From Marinobacter subterrani (GTDB taxonomy: Bacteria; Pseudomonadota; Gammaproteobacteria; Pseudomonadales; Oleiphilaceae): 64,000 nucleotides of DNA. Each line of letters opens with the position of its first letter. The first letter of the stretch is position 1. Location of the stretch: positions 1,178,001-1,242,000 of the forward strand of contig NZ_LFBU01000001.1 of NCBI RefSeq assembly GCF_001045555.1, written 5' to 3'. Positions 9,141 to 18,287 of the stretch are shown piece by piece. The notes under the pieces were generated by a model, which saw only the letters and a list, made by a program, of their open reading frames with translations, made no database searches and had not been told where the DNA came from. The translations under genes and the position numbers were made by a program.

Positions 9141-10864
9141 AACGGTTGATCACATCGGCTGTCTGCCTGTTTCTGCTAATGGCCATCTGGCTGCCGGTTC
9201 AGGCACAGGAACTGACGGTCGAGCCTGACAGGACAAAGCTCTACGAGGGCGAGGTACTGACCCTGACCGTCAAGGGCAGCATGGAGCTGGATATCAACCT
9301 CAGCAATCTGTTCAATTTCGACCTGTCCAGCCTGCCGAAGCCCGACATCGAAAAGGTCGAGCCCGAGTTCCGGATCCTGGCCCAGAACCAGCAGTACAGC
9401 ATCAAGACCATCAATGACCAGATGGTGGGTGAGATCACCTGGACCTACCAGCTTGCCCCGACAACCACCGGCAAACTGACCATCCCGGCCCTCACCTTCA
9501 ATGGCGCGGAATCCAGGCCGGTAACCATCGAAGTCGTGGACGGTACGCCGCCAGAGCAGGCGGGCACCGGCCGGGACAGCTTTATTGAACTGTCTGCCGA
9601 CAAGGCCGAAGTGTATGTGCAGGAGCAGTTGATCCTGACCGTTCGCCTGTTTTTCCGTGGCAACCTGATCCGGGGCGAACTGTCGGAGCCCCAGCACCCG
9701 AACGTGGTTATCGAACCGCTCGGCCGCCAACAGGAATTCTCGCGTTATCGTGACGGCGTGCGCTATCGCGTGGTGGAGCGGCGTTACGCCCTGTTTCCCC
9801 AACAGCCCGGCAGCCTCAAGCTGCCTCCGATCCGGTTCGAGGGCCAGGCCCGGGACGCCAACGGTCAACTCAAATTCCTCAGGGACAGCGAGGAGCTGTT
9901 TGAAATACCGGTCAAGAAGGTGCCATCGGAGTTCAGCGGGAAAACCTGGTTGCCTGCCAGCAACCTGAGCCTGTCAGACTCCGGGCTGCCGCCCAGCCTC
10001 GAGGTGGCAACCGGTGAAAACCTCACCCGGGAAATCCGACTGACAGCATCGGGGTTGCCGGCGGCGACGCTGCCTCCGCTGCCGGATACCACCCCACCGG
10101 GCCTGAGAAGTTATCCGGAACAGCCCGAGCGCACCACCGAGACTACCCCGGACGGTCTCAAGTCTTCGCTGACCCAGACCGTTGCTCTGGTGCCCGTCGA
10201 ACCCGGGCAAATGACTCTGCCGGCGATCCGCATTCCCTGGTGGGATACAACCGCCGACCGGGAGCGGGTGGCCGTGATTTCGGAGAAAACACTGACAGTA
10301 ACGGCCGCCCAAGGCGCTGCTGCGGTGCCGCCACAGAACACCCCGGAACCCGCCGGGCAAACACCCGAACCTGCCAAGGAGCCGGTTTCACCGGGGATTT
10401 CGACACCGGCGCCCAGTCTCTGGTCATTCTGGCCATGGCTCAGCCTGGCATTGGCGGTGTTGTGGGGCGGCACACTGCTGCTCTGGTGGCGGTCCCGGAG
10501 GAGCAAGCCGGAAAAACCGCCTGAAACCAGGGAAAACGGGAATGAGAAGATCGCCTTTGACCGGCTGGCCAAGGCAGCTCGGGAAGGCTCAGCAACCACA
10601 CCGGAACGGCTGGTGGAATGGGCTAACCTGCGCAGCCCCGGGCATGGCTTTCACTCGGCGGCGGAGGCTGCCGGGCATTTCCGGAGCGAGACCCTGGCAA
10701 CGGAAATGCGCAAACTGCAGGCCCGGCTTTTCGCCCCGACCAGGGACCAGGAGCCCTGGGACGGGGCCCCGCTGGTCAGGATACTGGAAGAAATAAGGGT
10801 AACCACCGGAAAGCCTGAGGCCCAAGCTGACCTGCCGCCGCTCTACCCCCGGGGCCTGGCCTAG
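9134..10864 (+). CDS. batD: BatD-like protein (oxygen tolerance family)
   Basis: A 576-residue protein with a signal peptide (residues 1-24, cleavage after VQAQ likely), a long periplasmic region made of repeated beta-rich domains typical of BatD, and one transmembrane helix at about 430-455 followed by a short cytoplasmic tail. It is the last gene of the MoxR/Bat operon and ends 17 bases from the convergent ccmI gene. In the family, BatD is proposed to work with BatA/BatB at the inner membrane; its exact role is unknown. Family assignment rests on size, topology and operon position. Confidence 0.85.
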   Translation: MVKRLITSAVCLFLLMAIWLPVQAQELTVEPDRTKLYEGEVLTLTVKGSMELDINLSNLFNFDLSSLPKPDIEKVEPEFRILAQNQQYSIKTINDQMVGEITWTYQLAPTTTGKLTIPALTFNGAESRPVTIEVVDGTPPEQAGTGRDSFIELSADKAEVYVQEQLILTVRLFFRGNLIRGELSEPQHPNVVIEPLGRQQEFSRYRDGVRYRVVERRYALFPQQPGSLKLPPIRFEGQARDANGQLKFLRDSEELFEIPVKKVPSEFSGKTWLPASNLSLSDSGLPPSLEVATGENLTREIRLTASGLPAATLPPLPDTTPPGLRSYPEQPERTTETTPDGLKSSLTQTVALVPVEPGQMTLPAIRIPWWDTTADRERVAVISEKTLTVTAAQGAAAVPPQNTPEPAGQTPEPAKEPVSPGISTPAPSLWSFWPWLSLALAVLWGGTLLLWWRSRRSKPEKPPETRENGNEKIAFDRLAKAAREGSATTPERLVEWANLRSPGHGFHSAAEAAGHFRSETLATEMRKLQARLFAPTRDQEPWDGAPLVRILEEIRVTTGKPEAQADLPPLYPRGLA

Positions 10865-10881
10865 CCGGCTAACGCCTCCGT

Positions 10882-12150
10882 TCAGTTGGTCAGTTGCTGG
10901 TCGATCACGATGGCGACCGGCTCGCCCTGACTTTTGCCCACGGCCACTGGCTCATCGGTGCCGCCCTGCCAGTCTCCCGGTTGGGCACTGACACTGCCAG
11001 ACCGGGTCAGCCGCGCTGTGATGACGACCTCTTCGGCGCTTGAGATCCTTGCCCGGGGCGACATGGATTTGCTGTCATCCAGGCGTATTTCTGCGGGCAA
11101 CTGAGCCGCGGTCAGTCTTGCCACAGCCAGCGGCGGCCCCTGCCGGGCACCAGCCTGGCGCGCAAATACAAACAGTGTGGTATCGGCCGGCACCTGATCC
11201 CGGAAGGCCTCGGCAAGGGTTACCCGGACACTGACTCCGGCGCCACCGGCCCCGGGTTGCGCAGCCAGTTCAGGTGGTTCTTCGCCCAGCCGAGTGTAGG
11301 CTTCACGGATTCCGCCACGAATGGCGGCAATCTGGGGGTGGTCCGGCGCCACAGCCACAATCCGTTCCCAGTAGTCGATGGCCTTGTGATAGTTCTGCTG
11401 GCTGAACGCGTTGATACCAAGCAAGCCAAGGGCATTCACCTCATCGGGGTTCAGCTTGCGAGCCTGTTCGATGGCCGCCGTGACTTCTTCCGTCATGGCA
11501 CCCTTGCTGTCAAAGAACAGTGCCTGGGCCGCCAGGCCATAGGCAACGGACTCTGCGCGCTTGTCCCCGGAGACACTGGCCGCCAGTTGGCGAAATGCCC
11601 AGGCGGCATCAACATAGCGTTCCAGGCGCATGTAGGTGCGGCCGAGCATGGCCCAGCCGTCCGGGTTGTCAGGGCTGGCCTCAAGACGCTCGCGCAGCTG
11701 GCCGGCAAGCTCGGTCATCTGCGCCCGCCTTGAGGCATCGGTGGCGTCCATCTTCTGCATGGTGATGAACTGCTCAACCTGGTCCATCGCGCCCCACTGC
11801 TGATACAGAAAGAACGTCGCCGCTGGAACCAGAAGAATAGCCACCAGGCCAACCGCCATGGCACTCCTCCGCCCCTTGATCACGGGCTTCAGCTGTTCGT
11901 TTTCCGGCACATCATCCAGCATGGCGCCGGCCAGCTCGTCTTTCAGTTGGCGGTAGTTTTCTTCGTCCAGAACGCCGGCCTCGTACTCGCTGTCGAGTTC
12001 CTGCATTCTGGAGCGGTAAGCGAGCAGGTTCTGGTTTTTCAGGTCTGCCTGTTTCCTGGCGCCCGCCCGGTGAAAAAAGACCGGGTAAAGCACAAACGCC
12101 AGGGCAAGAATGATCAGTACCGTTGCGGCAATCCAGAATGTTTGAGTCAT
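10882..12150 (-). CDS. ccmI: cytochrome c biogenesis protein CcmI
   Basis: A 422-residue protein with two transmembrane helices (about 3-22 and 95-115), an intervening cytoplasmic region with the family-like segment LDSEYEAGVLDEENYRQLK, and a periplasmic part with TPR repeats at about 150-260. CcmI binds apocytochrome c and passes it to the haem ligation machinery. The C-terminal 130 residues are beta-rich and resemble the extended CcmI tail of pseudomonads. It is the last gene of the ccm operon and converges with batD. Confidence 0.93.
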   Translation of the reverse strand: MTQTFWIAATVLIILALAFVLYPVFFHRAGARKQADLKNQNLLAYRSRMQELDSEYEAGVLDEENYRQLKDELAGAMLDDVPENEQLKPVIKGRRSAMAVGLVAILLVPAATFFLYQQWGAMDQVEQFITMQKMDATDASRRAQMTELAGQLRERLEASPDNPDGWAMLGRTYMRLERYVDAAWAFRQLAASVSGDKRAESVAYGLAAQALFFDSKGAMTEEVTAAIEQARKLNPDEVNALGLLGINAFSQQNYHKAIDYWERIVAVAPDHPQIAAIRGGIREAYTRLGEEPPELAAQPGAGGAGVSVRVTLAEAFRDQVPADTTLFVFARQAGARQGPPLAVARLTAAQLPAEIRLDDSKSMSPRARISSAEEVVITARLTRSGSVSAQPGDWQGGTDEPVAVGKSQGEPVAIVIDQQLTN

Positions 12151-12216
12151 GGAGTTCCAGTCACAGATTCAGAATTAAAAGGGATGGTGGCGTGAACCTC
12201 GGGGCCGGTAACAGGG

Positions 12217-12696
12217 TCAGGACGGTGTATCCTGGTGCTGCCCCGCCAGCATTCTATCCGCGCGGGCCTTTTCTTCCTCGCTCAGCGCCGGGGCATCGGT
12301 TCCGGCCCGACGCGAGCGTCTCACCACGCCGACAACCACCAGCAGCCCCACCAGTACGGCGATGGCCGGTGTCGCCCAGAGCAGAATGGTCCGGCTTTCG
12401 AATTCCGGTTTATAGCGGACAAACTCACCAAACCGGGCCACCAGTGACTCGACAATGGCCTCATCACTGGCCCCGTCTTTCATCATCCGGTAGACCTCTT
12501 CCCGCATATCCGCGGCGATGGGAGAGTTGGAATCGGCAATGTTCTGGTTCTGGCACTTCGGGCAGCGCAGTTCGGCAGTCAGGTTCTGGTAACGCTGCTG
12601 CTGGGCCATGGTATCGAAGTCATAAACATCCGCCACTTCTGCCATCGCAGGAGCGGAAATCAGGACAGCAAGGGCAAAACACACAATCCGGATCAT
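12217..12696 (-). CDS. ccmH: cytochrome c maturation thioreductase CcmH
   Basis: A 159-residue protein with a signal peptide ending near AMA-E at residue 19, a redox motif C45-P-K-C48 within LRCPKCQNQ, and a C-terminal transmembrane helix at about 102-122. CcmH reduces the disulphide of apocytochrome c before haem attachment. This is the short form (CcmL type); the TPR part is the separate ccmI gene. Its start overlaps the ccmG stop by one base. Confidence 0.95.
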   Translation of the reverse strand: MIRIVCFALAVLISAPAMAEVADVYDFDTMAQQQRYQNLTAELRCPKCQNQNIADSNSPIAADMREEVYRMMKDGASDEAIVESLVARFGEFVRYKPEFESRTILLWATPAIAVLVGLLVVVGVVRRSRRAGTDAPALSEEEKARADRMLAGQHQDTPS

Positions 12697-13232
12697 CAGC
12701 CATTACCCCGGACTTCGTTGATGACCGGCAAGAGTTTCTGCTCCCAGACAGACTCATTGATCACGCCGACATGGCGGTAGCGAACGGTGCCATCGGCATC
12801 GATGACGAACGTTTCCGGTGCACCGTAAACACCCAGATCAAAGCCCAGGGTTCCCTTGGGGTCGTATATGGTTTTCTGGTAAGGGTTGCCCAGGTCGTCG
12901 AGCCAGACCAGGGCATCATCACGATTGTCCTTGTAGTTGAGCCCGATGATGGGCATGCCTTTTTCTTCCGCAAGCCACATGAGGTCATCGTGTTCCGCCC
13001 GGCAGGACGGGCACCAGGTACCCCACACGTTCAGCAGGGTCACCTGGCCGCGAAACAGGCTCTGATCAAGCGTGACATCGGCATTATGCAGATCCTGCAG
13101 GCTGAACTCAGGCACCGGTTTACCAACCAGTGCCGACTCCAGTTTGGTGGGATCCCTTCCAATTCCGGCAAACAGCACTACGCCGATCACAACCGCAATG
13201 AGCAGGGGAAGAAAGAGCAGGAATCGCTTCAT
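12696..13232 (-). CDS. ccmG: thiol:disulphide interchange protein CcmG/DsbE
   Basis: A 178-residue periplasmic thioredoxin anchored by an N-terminal helix (residues 4-24). The active site W73-C74-P-S-C77 is intact and followed by a normal thioredoxin fold. CcmG supplies reducing equivalents to keep the CxxCH haem-binding cysteines of apocytochrome c reduced. The ATG at 13232 is followed by KRFLLFLPLL, a typical anchor, and overlaps the ccmF stop by 4 bases, so it was preferred over longer in-frame starts. Confidence 0.95.
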   Translation of the reverse strand: MKRFLLFLPLLIAVVIGVVLFAGIGRDPTKLESALVGKPVPEFSLQDLHNADVTLDQSLFRGQVTLLNVWGTWCPSCRAEHDDLMWLAEEKGMPIIGLNYKDNRDDALVWLDDLGNPYQKTIYDPKGTLGFDLGVYGAPETFVIDADGTVRYRHVGVINESVWEQKLLPVINEVRGNG

Positions 13233-15235
13233 GACACGGCCCCTGCGGAACGGGCGGAACCTGTGTCCGTCACAGCGGCACCGGTATGGGCTTTGCCTTC
13301 TGCCCGTTCGCGGATCCGGTAACGACGGTCCGAAATGGCCAGGAAGCCACCGGCGGCCATGAATATCGCGCCCAGCCACAGCCAGCGAATCAGCGGTTTG
13401 TATTGCAGGCGGATGGCCCAGGCATCATCCGAGATGCGCTCGCCTATCGCGACAAAGATATCCCGGAACAGTCCGGCATCGATATCCGCTTCGGTCATGA
13501 CACTCATGCCAACGGAATACTGGCGCTTTTCCGGGTGCAGCTCGGAAATACGTTCGCCATCCAGCAGGACATCAAAGCTGCCGTATTGGGCGGTATAGTT
13601 GGCCCCGCGACGCTCGCCCATGTTCTTGAACACAAACTGGTATTCTCCGACCGTGGCGACATCGCCCGGCACCATGCGCACGTCCCGCTCAATGCCGTAA
13701 TTGGAAACCACCGTGGCCCCGGCCATGGTTATTGCCAGGCCCAGATGGCCGAGCACCATTCCGTAATAGCTGCGGGACTGCCGCTTGAGGCCATGAATGC
13801 GCCCGTTCCTGGACGACGATTTGTCCCAGAGATCCCAGAAGGTGGCAACGGTAACCCAGATGGCCGTGAACAGCCCGAGAAACGCCCAGGGCTTGAAGCT
13901 CCCGTAACCGATGATCACCGCTGTGCTGGCGACAAGACTGACCGCCAACGGCCACAACAGCTTGCGCCCAAGCCAGCCACCGTCGGTTTTCTTCCAGCGC
14001 GAGAAAATACCCGCCCCCATCAACAGGCCTGCTGCCACCGCCAGCGGGCTGAACGTGAGGTTGAAGAATGGCTGACCGATAGACAGCCGGCCCATTTCCA
14101 GATAATCCAGAACCAGGGGGTAAAGCGTGCCAATGGCAACCAGCAGGGTGGCGGACACCAGCAGGACATTATTGAGAAGCAGGAAGATTTCACGGGACAG
14201 TGACCCGTAGCGGGACCGGACGTGAACCACCGGCGCCCGGAAGGCATAGAGCGCAAGACTGGCAATGATCGTGAATGCCAGCAGGCCCAGCAGGAAGGCG
14301 CCCCGCTCCGGATCGGAGGCAAAGGCATGAACCGAGGTCAGCACCCCGGAGCGGACCAGGAAGGTACCCAGCAGGCTGAGTGAGAAGGTAACGATCGCCA
14401 GCAGCACGGTCCAGCTCTTGAACACACCACGCTTTTCGGTCACCGCCAGAGAGTGCATGAGCGCAGTACCGGCCAACCAGGGCAACAGGGAGGCGTTCTC
14501 CACCGGATCCCAGAACCACCAGCCGCCCCAGCCTAGCTCGTAATAGGCCCACCAGCTACCCAGGGCGATACCCAGGGAGAGGAAGGCCCACGCCACGGTC
14601 GTCCAGGGTCGGGACCAGCGCGCCCAGGCGGCATCCAGGCGACCGTTGATCAAGGCAGCGATTGCAAAGGCAAAGGCGACGGCGAACCCAACATACCCCA
14701 TATAGAGCATGGGTGGATGAATGATCAGGCCGAGGTCCTGCAACAACGGGTTCAGATCCGCGCCGTCTGCGGGCACATTGGGCAACAGGCGATCAAACGG
14801 GTTCGAGGTGACCACGATGAACAGCAGGAACCCGACACTGACCATACCCAGCACTGAAAGCACTTGTGAAATCATCACCGAGGGCAGTCGACGGCTGAAG
14901 ATCGCCACCGCCAGCGTCCAGCCGGAGAGCATCAGTATCCAGAGCAGCAGGGAGCCCTCATGGCCACCCCAGACGGCACTGAACTTGAAGTACCAGGGCA
15001 GCATGCTGTTGCTGTTGTTGGCAACATAGGCAACCGAGAAGTCATCGGTGACAAAGGCGTGGGCCAGGATGGCAAAGGCAAGACCAACGAACACGAACTG
15101 TCCGGCAGCCAGTGGCCTGGCAAAGGCCTGGAGGTTGTCCCGACCGGTCAGGGACCCTGCCAGGGGCACTACGGAAAGGAGCACTGCCAACAACAGCGCG
15201 AGGATCAGTGCAAGCTGTCCGAGTTCGGGATACAT
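13229..15235 (-). CDS. ccmF: haem lyase subunit CcmF
   Basis: A 668-residue polytopic inner-membrane protein. It contains the WWD haem-handling motif (WGGWWFWDPVENASLLPWL, near residue 235), conserved histidines and about 15 hydrophobic segments. CcmF with CcmH/CcmI attaches haem delivered by CcmE to apocytochrome c. It is separated from ccmE by 37 bases and overlaps ccmG. Confidence 0.97.
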   Translation of the reverse strand: MYPELGQLALILALLLAVLLSVVPLAGSLTGRDNLQAFARPLAAGQFVFVGLAFAILAHAFVTDDFSVAYVANNSNSMLPWYFKFSAVWGGHEGSLLLWILMLSGWTLAVAIFSRRLPSVMISQVLSVLGMVSVGFLLFIVVTSNPFDRLLPNVPADGADLNPLLQDLGLIIHPPMLYMGYVGFAVAFAFAIAALINGRLDAAWARWSRPWTTVAWAFLSLGIALGSWWAYYELGWGGWWFWDPVENASLLPWLAGTALMHSLAVTEKRGVFKSWTVLLAIVTFSLSLLGTFLVRSGVLTSVHAFASDPERGAFLLGLLAFTIIASLALYAFRAPVVHVRSRYGSLSREIFLLLNNVLLVSATLLVAIGTLYPLVLDYLEMGRLSIGQPFFNLTFSPLAVAAGLLMGAGIFSRWKKTDGGWLGRKLLWPLAVSLVASTAVIIGYGSFKPWAFLGLFTAIWVTVATFWDLWDKSSSRNGRIHGLKRQSRSYYGMVLGHLGLAITMAGATVVSNYGIERDVRMVPGDVATVGEYQFVFKNMGERRGANYTAQYGSFDVLLDGERISELHPEKRQYSVGMSVMTEADIDAGLFRDIFVAIGERISDDAWAIRLQYKPLIRWLWLGAIFMAAGGFLAISDRRYRIRERAEGKAHTGAAVTDTGSARSAGAVS

Positions 15236-15272
15236 CGAAGCCCTCCAGAAACCAGGCGATTAGTTGAAACGT

Positions 15273-15743
15273 TTAGTAGGTAACTGTGTCGGCGCTGCCG
15301 CTGGCCTTGTCAGAGACTTTCGAAGCCTTTTTCAGCGCATCAGCCACTTCCGGCGGCATGTAATTCTCATCGTGCTTGGCCAGCACTTCATCGGCCACGA
15401 AGCGACCATTGCTGTTCAGGCGCCCCATGGCAACCACGCCCTGCCCCTCAGCGAACAGGTCGGGAAGAATCCCCGTGTATTCAACGGGGACCGAGGCATT
15501 GAAATCAGTCACCCGGAACTGAACCTTGAGACTGTCCGGATCCCGCACAACCGACCCCTCCTCAACCATGCCACCCGCCCGGATTCTGACGTCCACCGGG
15601 GCTTTACCGGTGGAAATCTGGGTGGGGTCGTAGAACAGGTTGATATTCTGGCGCAAGGCGTAGGTTGTCAGCGCTACAGCGATGCCCAGCCCCACCAGCA
15701 GGAACAGGACAATCGTCAGTCGTTTTTTTCGGATCGGGTGCAT
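15273..15743 (-). CDS. ccmE: haem chaperone CcmE
   Basis: A 156-residue periplasmic haem chaperone with an N-terminal anchor (residues 9-29) and an OB-like beta domain. The haem-binding histidine is H124 in the motif HDENY, with Y128 as the conserved axial tyrosine. It receives haem through CcmABCD and hands it to CcmF. It is preceded closely by ccmD. Confidence 0.96.
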   Translation of the reverse strand: MHPIRKKRLTIVLFLLVGLGIAVALTTYALRQNINLFYDPTQISTGKAPVDVRIRAGGMVEEGSVVRDPDSLKVQFRVTDFNASVPVEYTGILPDLFAEGQGVVAMGRLNSNGRFVADEVLAKHDENYMPPEVADALKKASKVSDKASGSADTVTY

Positions 15744-15757
15744 CAGCTACCTGCCAT

Positions 15758-15997
15758 TCAGTCTTGGGAAACGTTTACACGGGTGAAGGACGCCGCAGCA
15801 CCATGGGCAGCCTGCTGTTCGCGTCTGCCGGCCTGAAACTCGTAACCCCGCCGGCAGGACTCAATCACTGCCCTGCGGCGACGTACCGACCAGACCATCA
15901 TCGCGATCATCAGCAGGAAAAAAGCGCCGTAACTGGCCCAGACATACGGCCCGTGGCCTTCCATCACCAGAAATGCCGAAAAGGAATCGAACGCCAT
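15758..15997 (-). CDS. ccmD: haem exporter protein CcmD
   Basis: A 79-residue protein with a single transmembrane helix (about residues 18-38, ending in RRRR) and a charged cytoplasmic tail. CcmD is a small adaptor that helps release holo-CcmE from the CcmABC complex. The N-terminus MAFDSFSAFLVMEGHGPYVW is typical of the family. The start lies 3 bases from the ccmC stop. Confidence 0.92.
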   Translation of the reverse strand: MAFDSFSAFLVMEGHGPYVWASYGAFFLLMIAMMVWSVRRRRAVIESCRRGYEFQAGRREQQAAHGAAASFTRVNVSQD

Positions 15998-16000
15998 GCT

Positions 16001-16744
16001 TCAGCCCCTCCCGGCCATGACAAAGTCTTTTACCCAGCGGGTTCGCTGCTCACGGAACAGGATTTCCGTTTGCATCCGCAGGCAGGCCAGCCAACCAAAC
16101 ACCAGGTACAGCCCAAGCACCGAAAGCAGCAACGGAACCCACATTTCCGCTGGCATGGTGGGCTTTTCCGTCAGCTTGAAGGTGGCCGGCTGGTGCAGGG
16201 TATTCCACCACTCCACCGAATACTTGATAATCGGGATATTCACCACCCCGACCAGAACCAGCACCGCCACCGCGCGTGCCGCCGACTTTTCATCATTGAT
16301 CGCCCGGTCCAGGGCGATGACGCCGCCATAAAGGAACAGCAAAATCAGCATGGAGGTCAGCCGGGCGTCCCATATCCACCAGGTTCCCCAGGTAGGCTTA
16401 CCCCAGACAGCTCCGGTAAACAGCGCGAGAAACGTGAGTACCAGACCAACGGGCGCCACGGCTTTGACAAAAACATCTGCCAGCTTCATGCGCCAGACCA
16501 GGGTCACCACCGCCGCGACGGCCATCATGACGTAGATCGACTGGGCAATGAAAGCCGTGGGCACGTGGATAAAAATAATCCGGTAACTGTTGCCCTGGAG
16601 GTAGTCTTTGGGTGCGAACGCAAGCCCCCAGACAATGCCTGCCATCAACAGCAGCAAACCCGCCGCCAGCAACCAGGGCATAAGCCGGTTGGCAATCCCG
16701 AAGAACCACCTGGGAGAGCCCAGCTTGTGAAAAAATTGCCACAT
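16001..16744 (-). CDS. ccmC: haem-handling protein CcmC
   Basis: A 247-residue protein with six predicted transmembrane helices and the WWD motif [13 protein letters not shown] near residue 125. CcmC is needed to load haem onto CcmE. It lies 31 bases after ccmB and just before ccmD. Confidence 0.96.
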   Translation of the reverse strand: MWQFFHKLGSPRWFFGIANRLMPWLLAAGLLLLMAGIVWGLAFAPKDYLQGNSYRIIFIHVPTAFIAQSIYVMMAVAAVVTLVWRMKLADVFVKAVAPVGLVLTFLALFTGAVWGKPTWGTWWIWDARLTSMLILLFLYGGVIALDRAINDEKSAARAVAVLVLVGVVNIPIIKYSVEWWNTLHQPATFKLTEKPTMPAEMWVPLLLSVLGLYLVFGWLACLRMQTEILFREQRTRWVKDFVMAGRG

Positions 16745-16775
16745 CAGATAGTCACCGTCTTACCGTTACCTTGTT

Positions 16776-17501
16776 TTAGCCGTTAGACAGGCTGATACGT
16801 AGCGCTGCGGCCGATGCAAACGGCGCCAGGGTCAGCGCCAGCACCAGAAATGCCCCCATCAGGGCTACATAAGCACCGACTTCGGCACCGTCTGTAGCGG
16901 CCGCCACGGTTCCCGTACCAAAAATCAGTACGGGAATGTACAGCGGAATGATCAACAGGGACAAGAGCACTCCTGCCGAACGTAACCCGAGGGTCAGGGC
17001 TGCACCAATCGAACCAATCAGGCTCAGCACCGGTGTACCGATCAGCAGCGTTAGACACAAAACTCCAATGGAGTTCCCGTCAAGATGCACCATCACGCCC
17101 AGAACCGGTGTCAGTATCACCAGTGGCAGCCCCGTTAACACCCAGTGCGCCAGGGTTTTCGCCAGCACCAGCAGGAAAAGAGGCTGGGGCTGGAGCACCA
17201 GTTGTTCGAGGGTGCCGTCATCAAAATCGTGCCGGAACAGATGATCCAGTGACAGCAACACCGAAAGCAGCGCTGCAACCCACAGGATACCTGCCCCCGC
17301 CTCCCTTAGAAATGCCACTTCCGGGCTAACTCCAAGGGGGAAGAGGGTGACAACCATAACAAAGAACAACAGCGGATTGAGCAGATCCTGTCGTTGGCGG
17401 AAGGCCACCTTCAAATCACGGGCAAAGACGCCTCGCATAGCTGCCAGGGCGCCTACTGTATCGTCCCTCAATCCCAGAACGGGGCGGACATCAGCATTCA
17501 T
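16776..17501 (-). CDS. ccmB: haem exporter permease CcmB
   Basis: A 241-residue integral membrane protein with six hydrophobic segments, the permease partner of the ABC ATPase CcmA in releasing haem-loaded CcmE. Start and size fit the family. It overlaps the end of ccmA by 11 bases. Confidence 0.95.
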   Translation of the reverse strand: MNADVRPVLGLRDDTVGALAAMRGVFARDLKVAFRQRQDLLNPLLFFVMVVTLFPLGVSPEVAFLREAGAGILWVAALLSVLLSLDHLFRHDFDDGTLEQLVLQPQPLFLLVLAKTLAHWVLTGLPLVILTPVLGVMVHLDGNSIGVLCLTLLIGTPVLSLIGSIGAALTLGLRSAGVLLSLLIIPLYIPVLIFGTGTVAAATDGAEVGAYVALMGAFLVLALTLAPFASAAALRISLSNG

Positions 17502-18129
17502 CAGATAATCCTCCGCCCAGAGTAATACGCTGCATGCCCGGCATCCTCAGATCGTGGTGGGTGGTCACAACCACGGCACCACCCTCGGCAGCGCGCTGGC
17601 CAAGGAGATGTTCAATGGCGCCGACACCGTCGGCATCAATCGCAGTGAAGATCTCGTCCAGCAGCCACAGGGGCTCATCGGCGATCAGCAGCCTGGCGAG
17701 GGCTACCCGCCGTTGCTGGCCCGCCGACAGATTCCGGCAGGGCACATTCTGGAACCCTGCCAGCCCGGTGCCTTCAAGGGCCTGGCGCAGAACCGCTTCG
17801 GGAACCGGGCGGCGGCCGGCGGTTAGCGCCCGGAGGTTTTCCACAGGTGTCAGCAACGGCTTGATACCTGGCCGATGGCCCAGATACAGGGTGTTTCTCA
17901 GAAATTCTTCACGCCGGCCGGACCTTGGCTGGCCACACCACAGAAGTTCACCGGACCAGGCATCGTTCAGGCCCGCCAGCATTCGCAGCAATGTGGTCTT
18001 GCCAGAGCCGTTGGGGCCCTCGACACGGGTAATCGTACCGGGCAGTATGGAGAACGACAGGTCGCGGAACAGAATCCGTTCGTCCCGTTCGCACTGCAGA
18101 TCGACAGCCTGTAATAGCGGCTCAGACAT
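17491..18129 (-). CDS. ccmA: haem exporter ATP-binding protein CcmA
   Basis: A 212-residue ABC ATPase with Walker A GPNGSGKTT (residues 38-46), signature NLSAGQQRRVALARLL and Walker B LWLLDE. It powers the CcmAB step of cytochrome c maturation. The start MSEPLLQAVDLQCERDERIL at 18129 matches the family; the open frame extends upstream but without homologous sequence. A minus-strand TATAAT at 18240-18235 could be the operon -10 element, but no good -35 was found. First gene of the ccm operon, divergent from the FliK-like gene. Confidence 0.95.
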   Translation of the reverse strand: MSEPLLQAVDLQCERDERILFRDLSFSILPGTITRVEGPNGSGKTTLLRMLAGLNDAWSGELLWCGQPRSGRREEFLRNTLYLGHRPGIKPLLTPVENLRALTAGRRPVPEAVLRQALEGTGLAGFQNVPCRNLSAGQQRRVALARLLIADEPLWLLDEIFTAIDADGVGAIEHLLGQRAAEGGAVVVTTHHDLRMPGMQRITLGGGLSDEC

Positions 18130-18287
18130 CAGGGCCCCGTAACCAGGACGATGCGCGGGTGTGCGGCATCGGGTGCATTCGTGACTTGGCCGGCTTGTGC
18201 GCAAATACTCACCCATGGCCGGCCGGCGCGGCGTATTATAACGAAAGCGCTTGCCGATTACTCTTGTCCAACATCAAATCAGTGGCG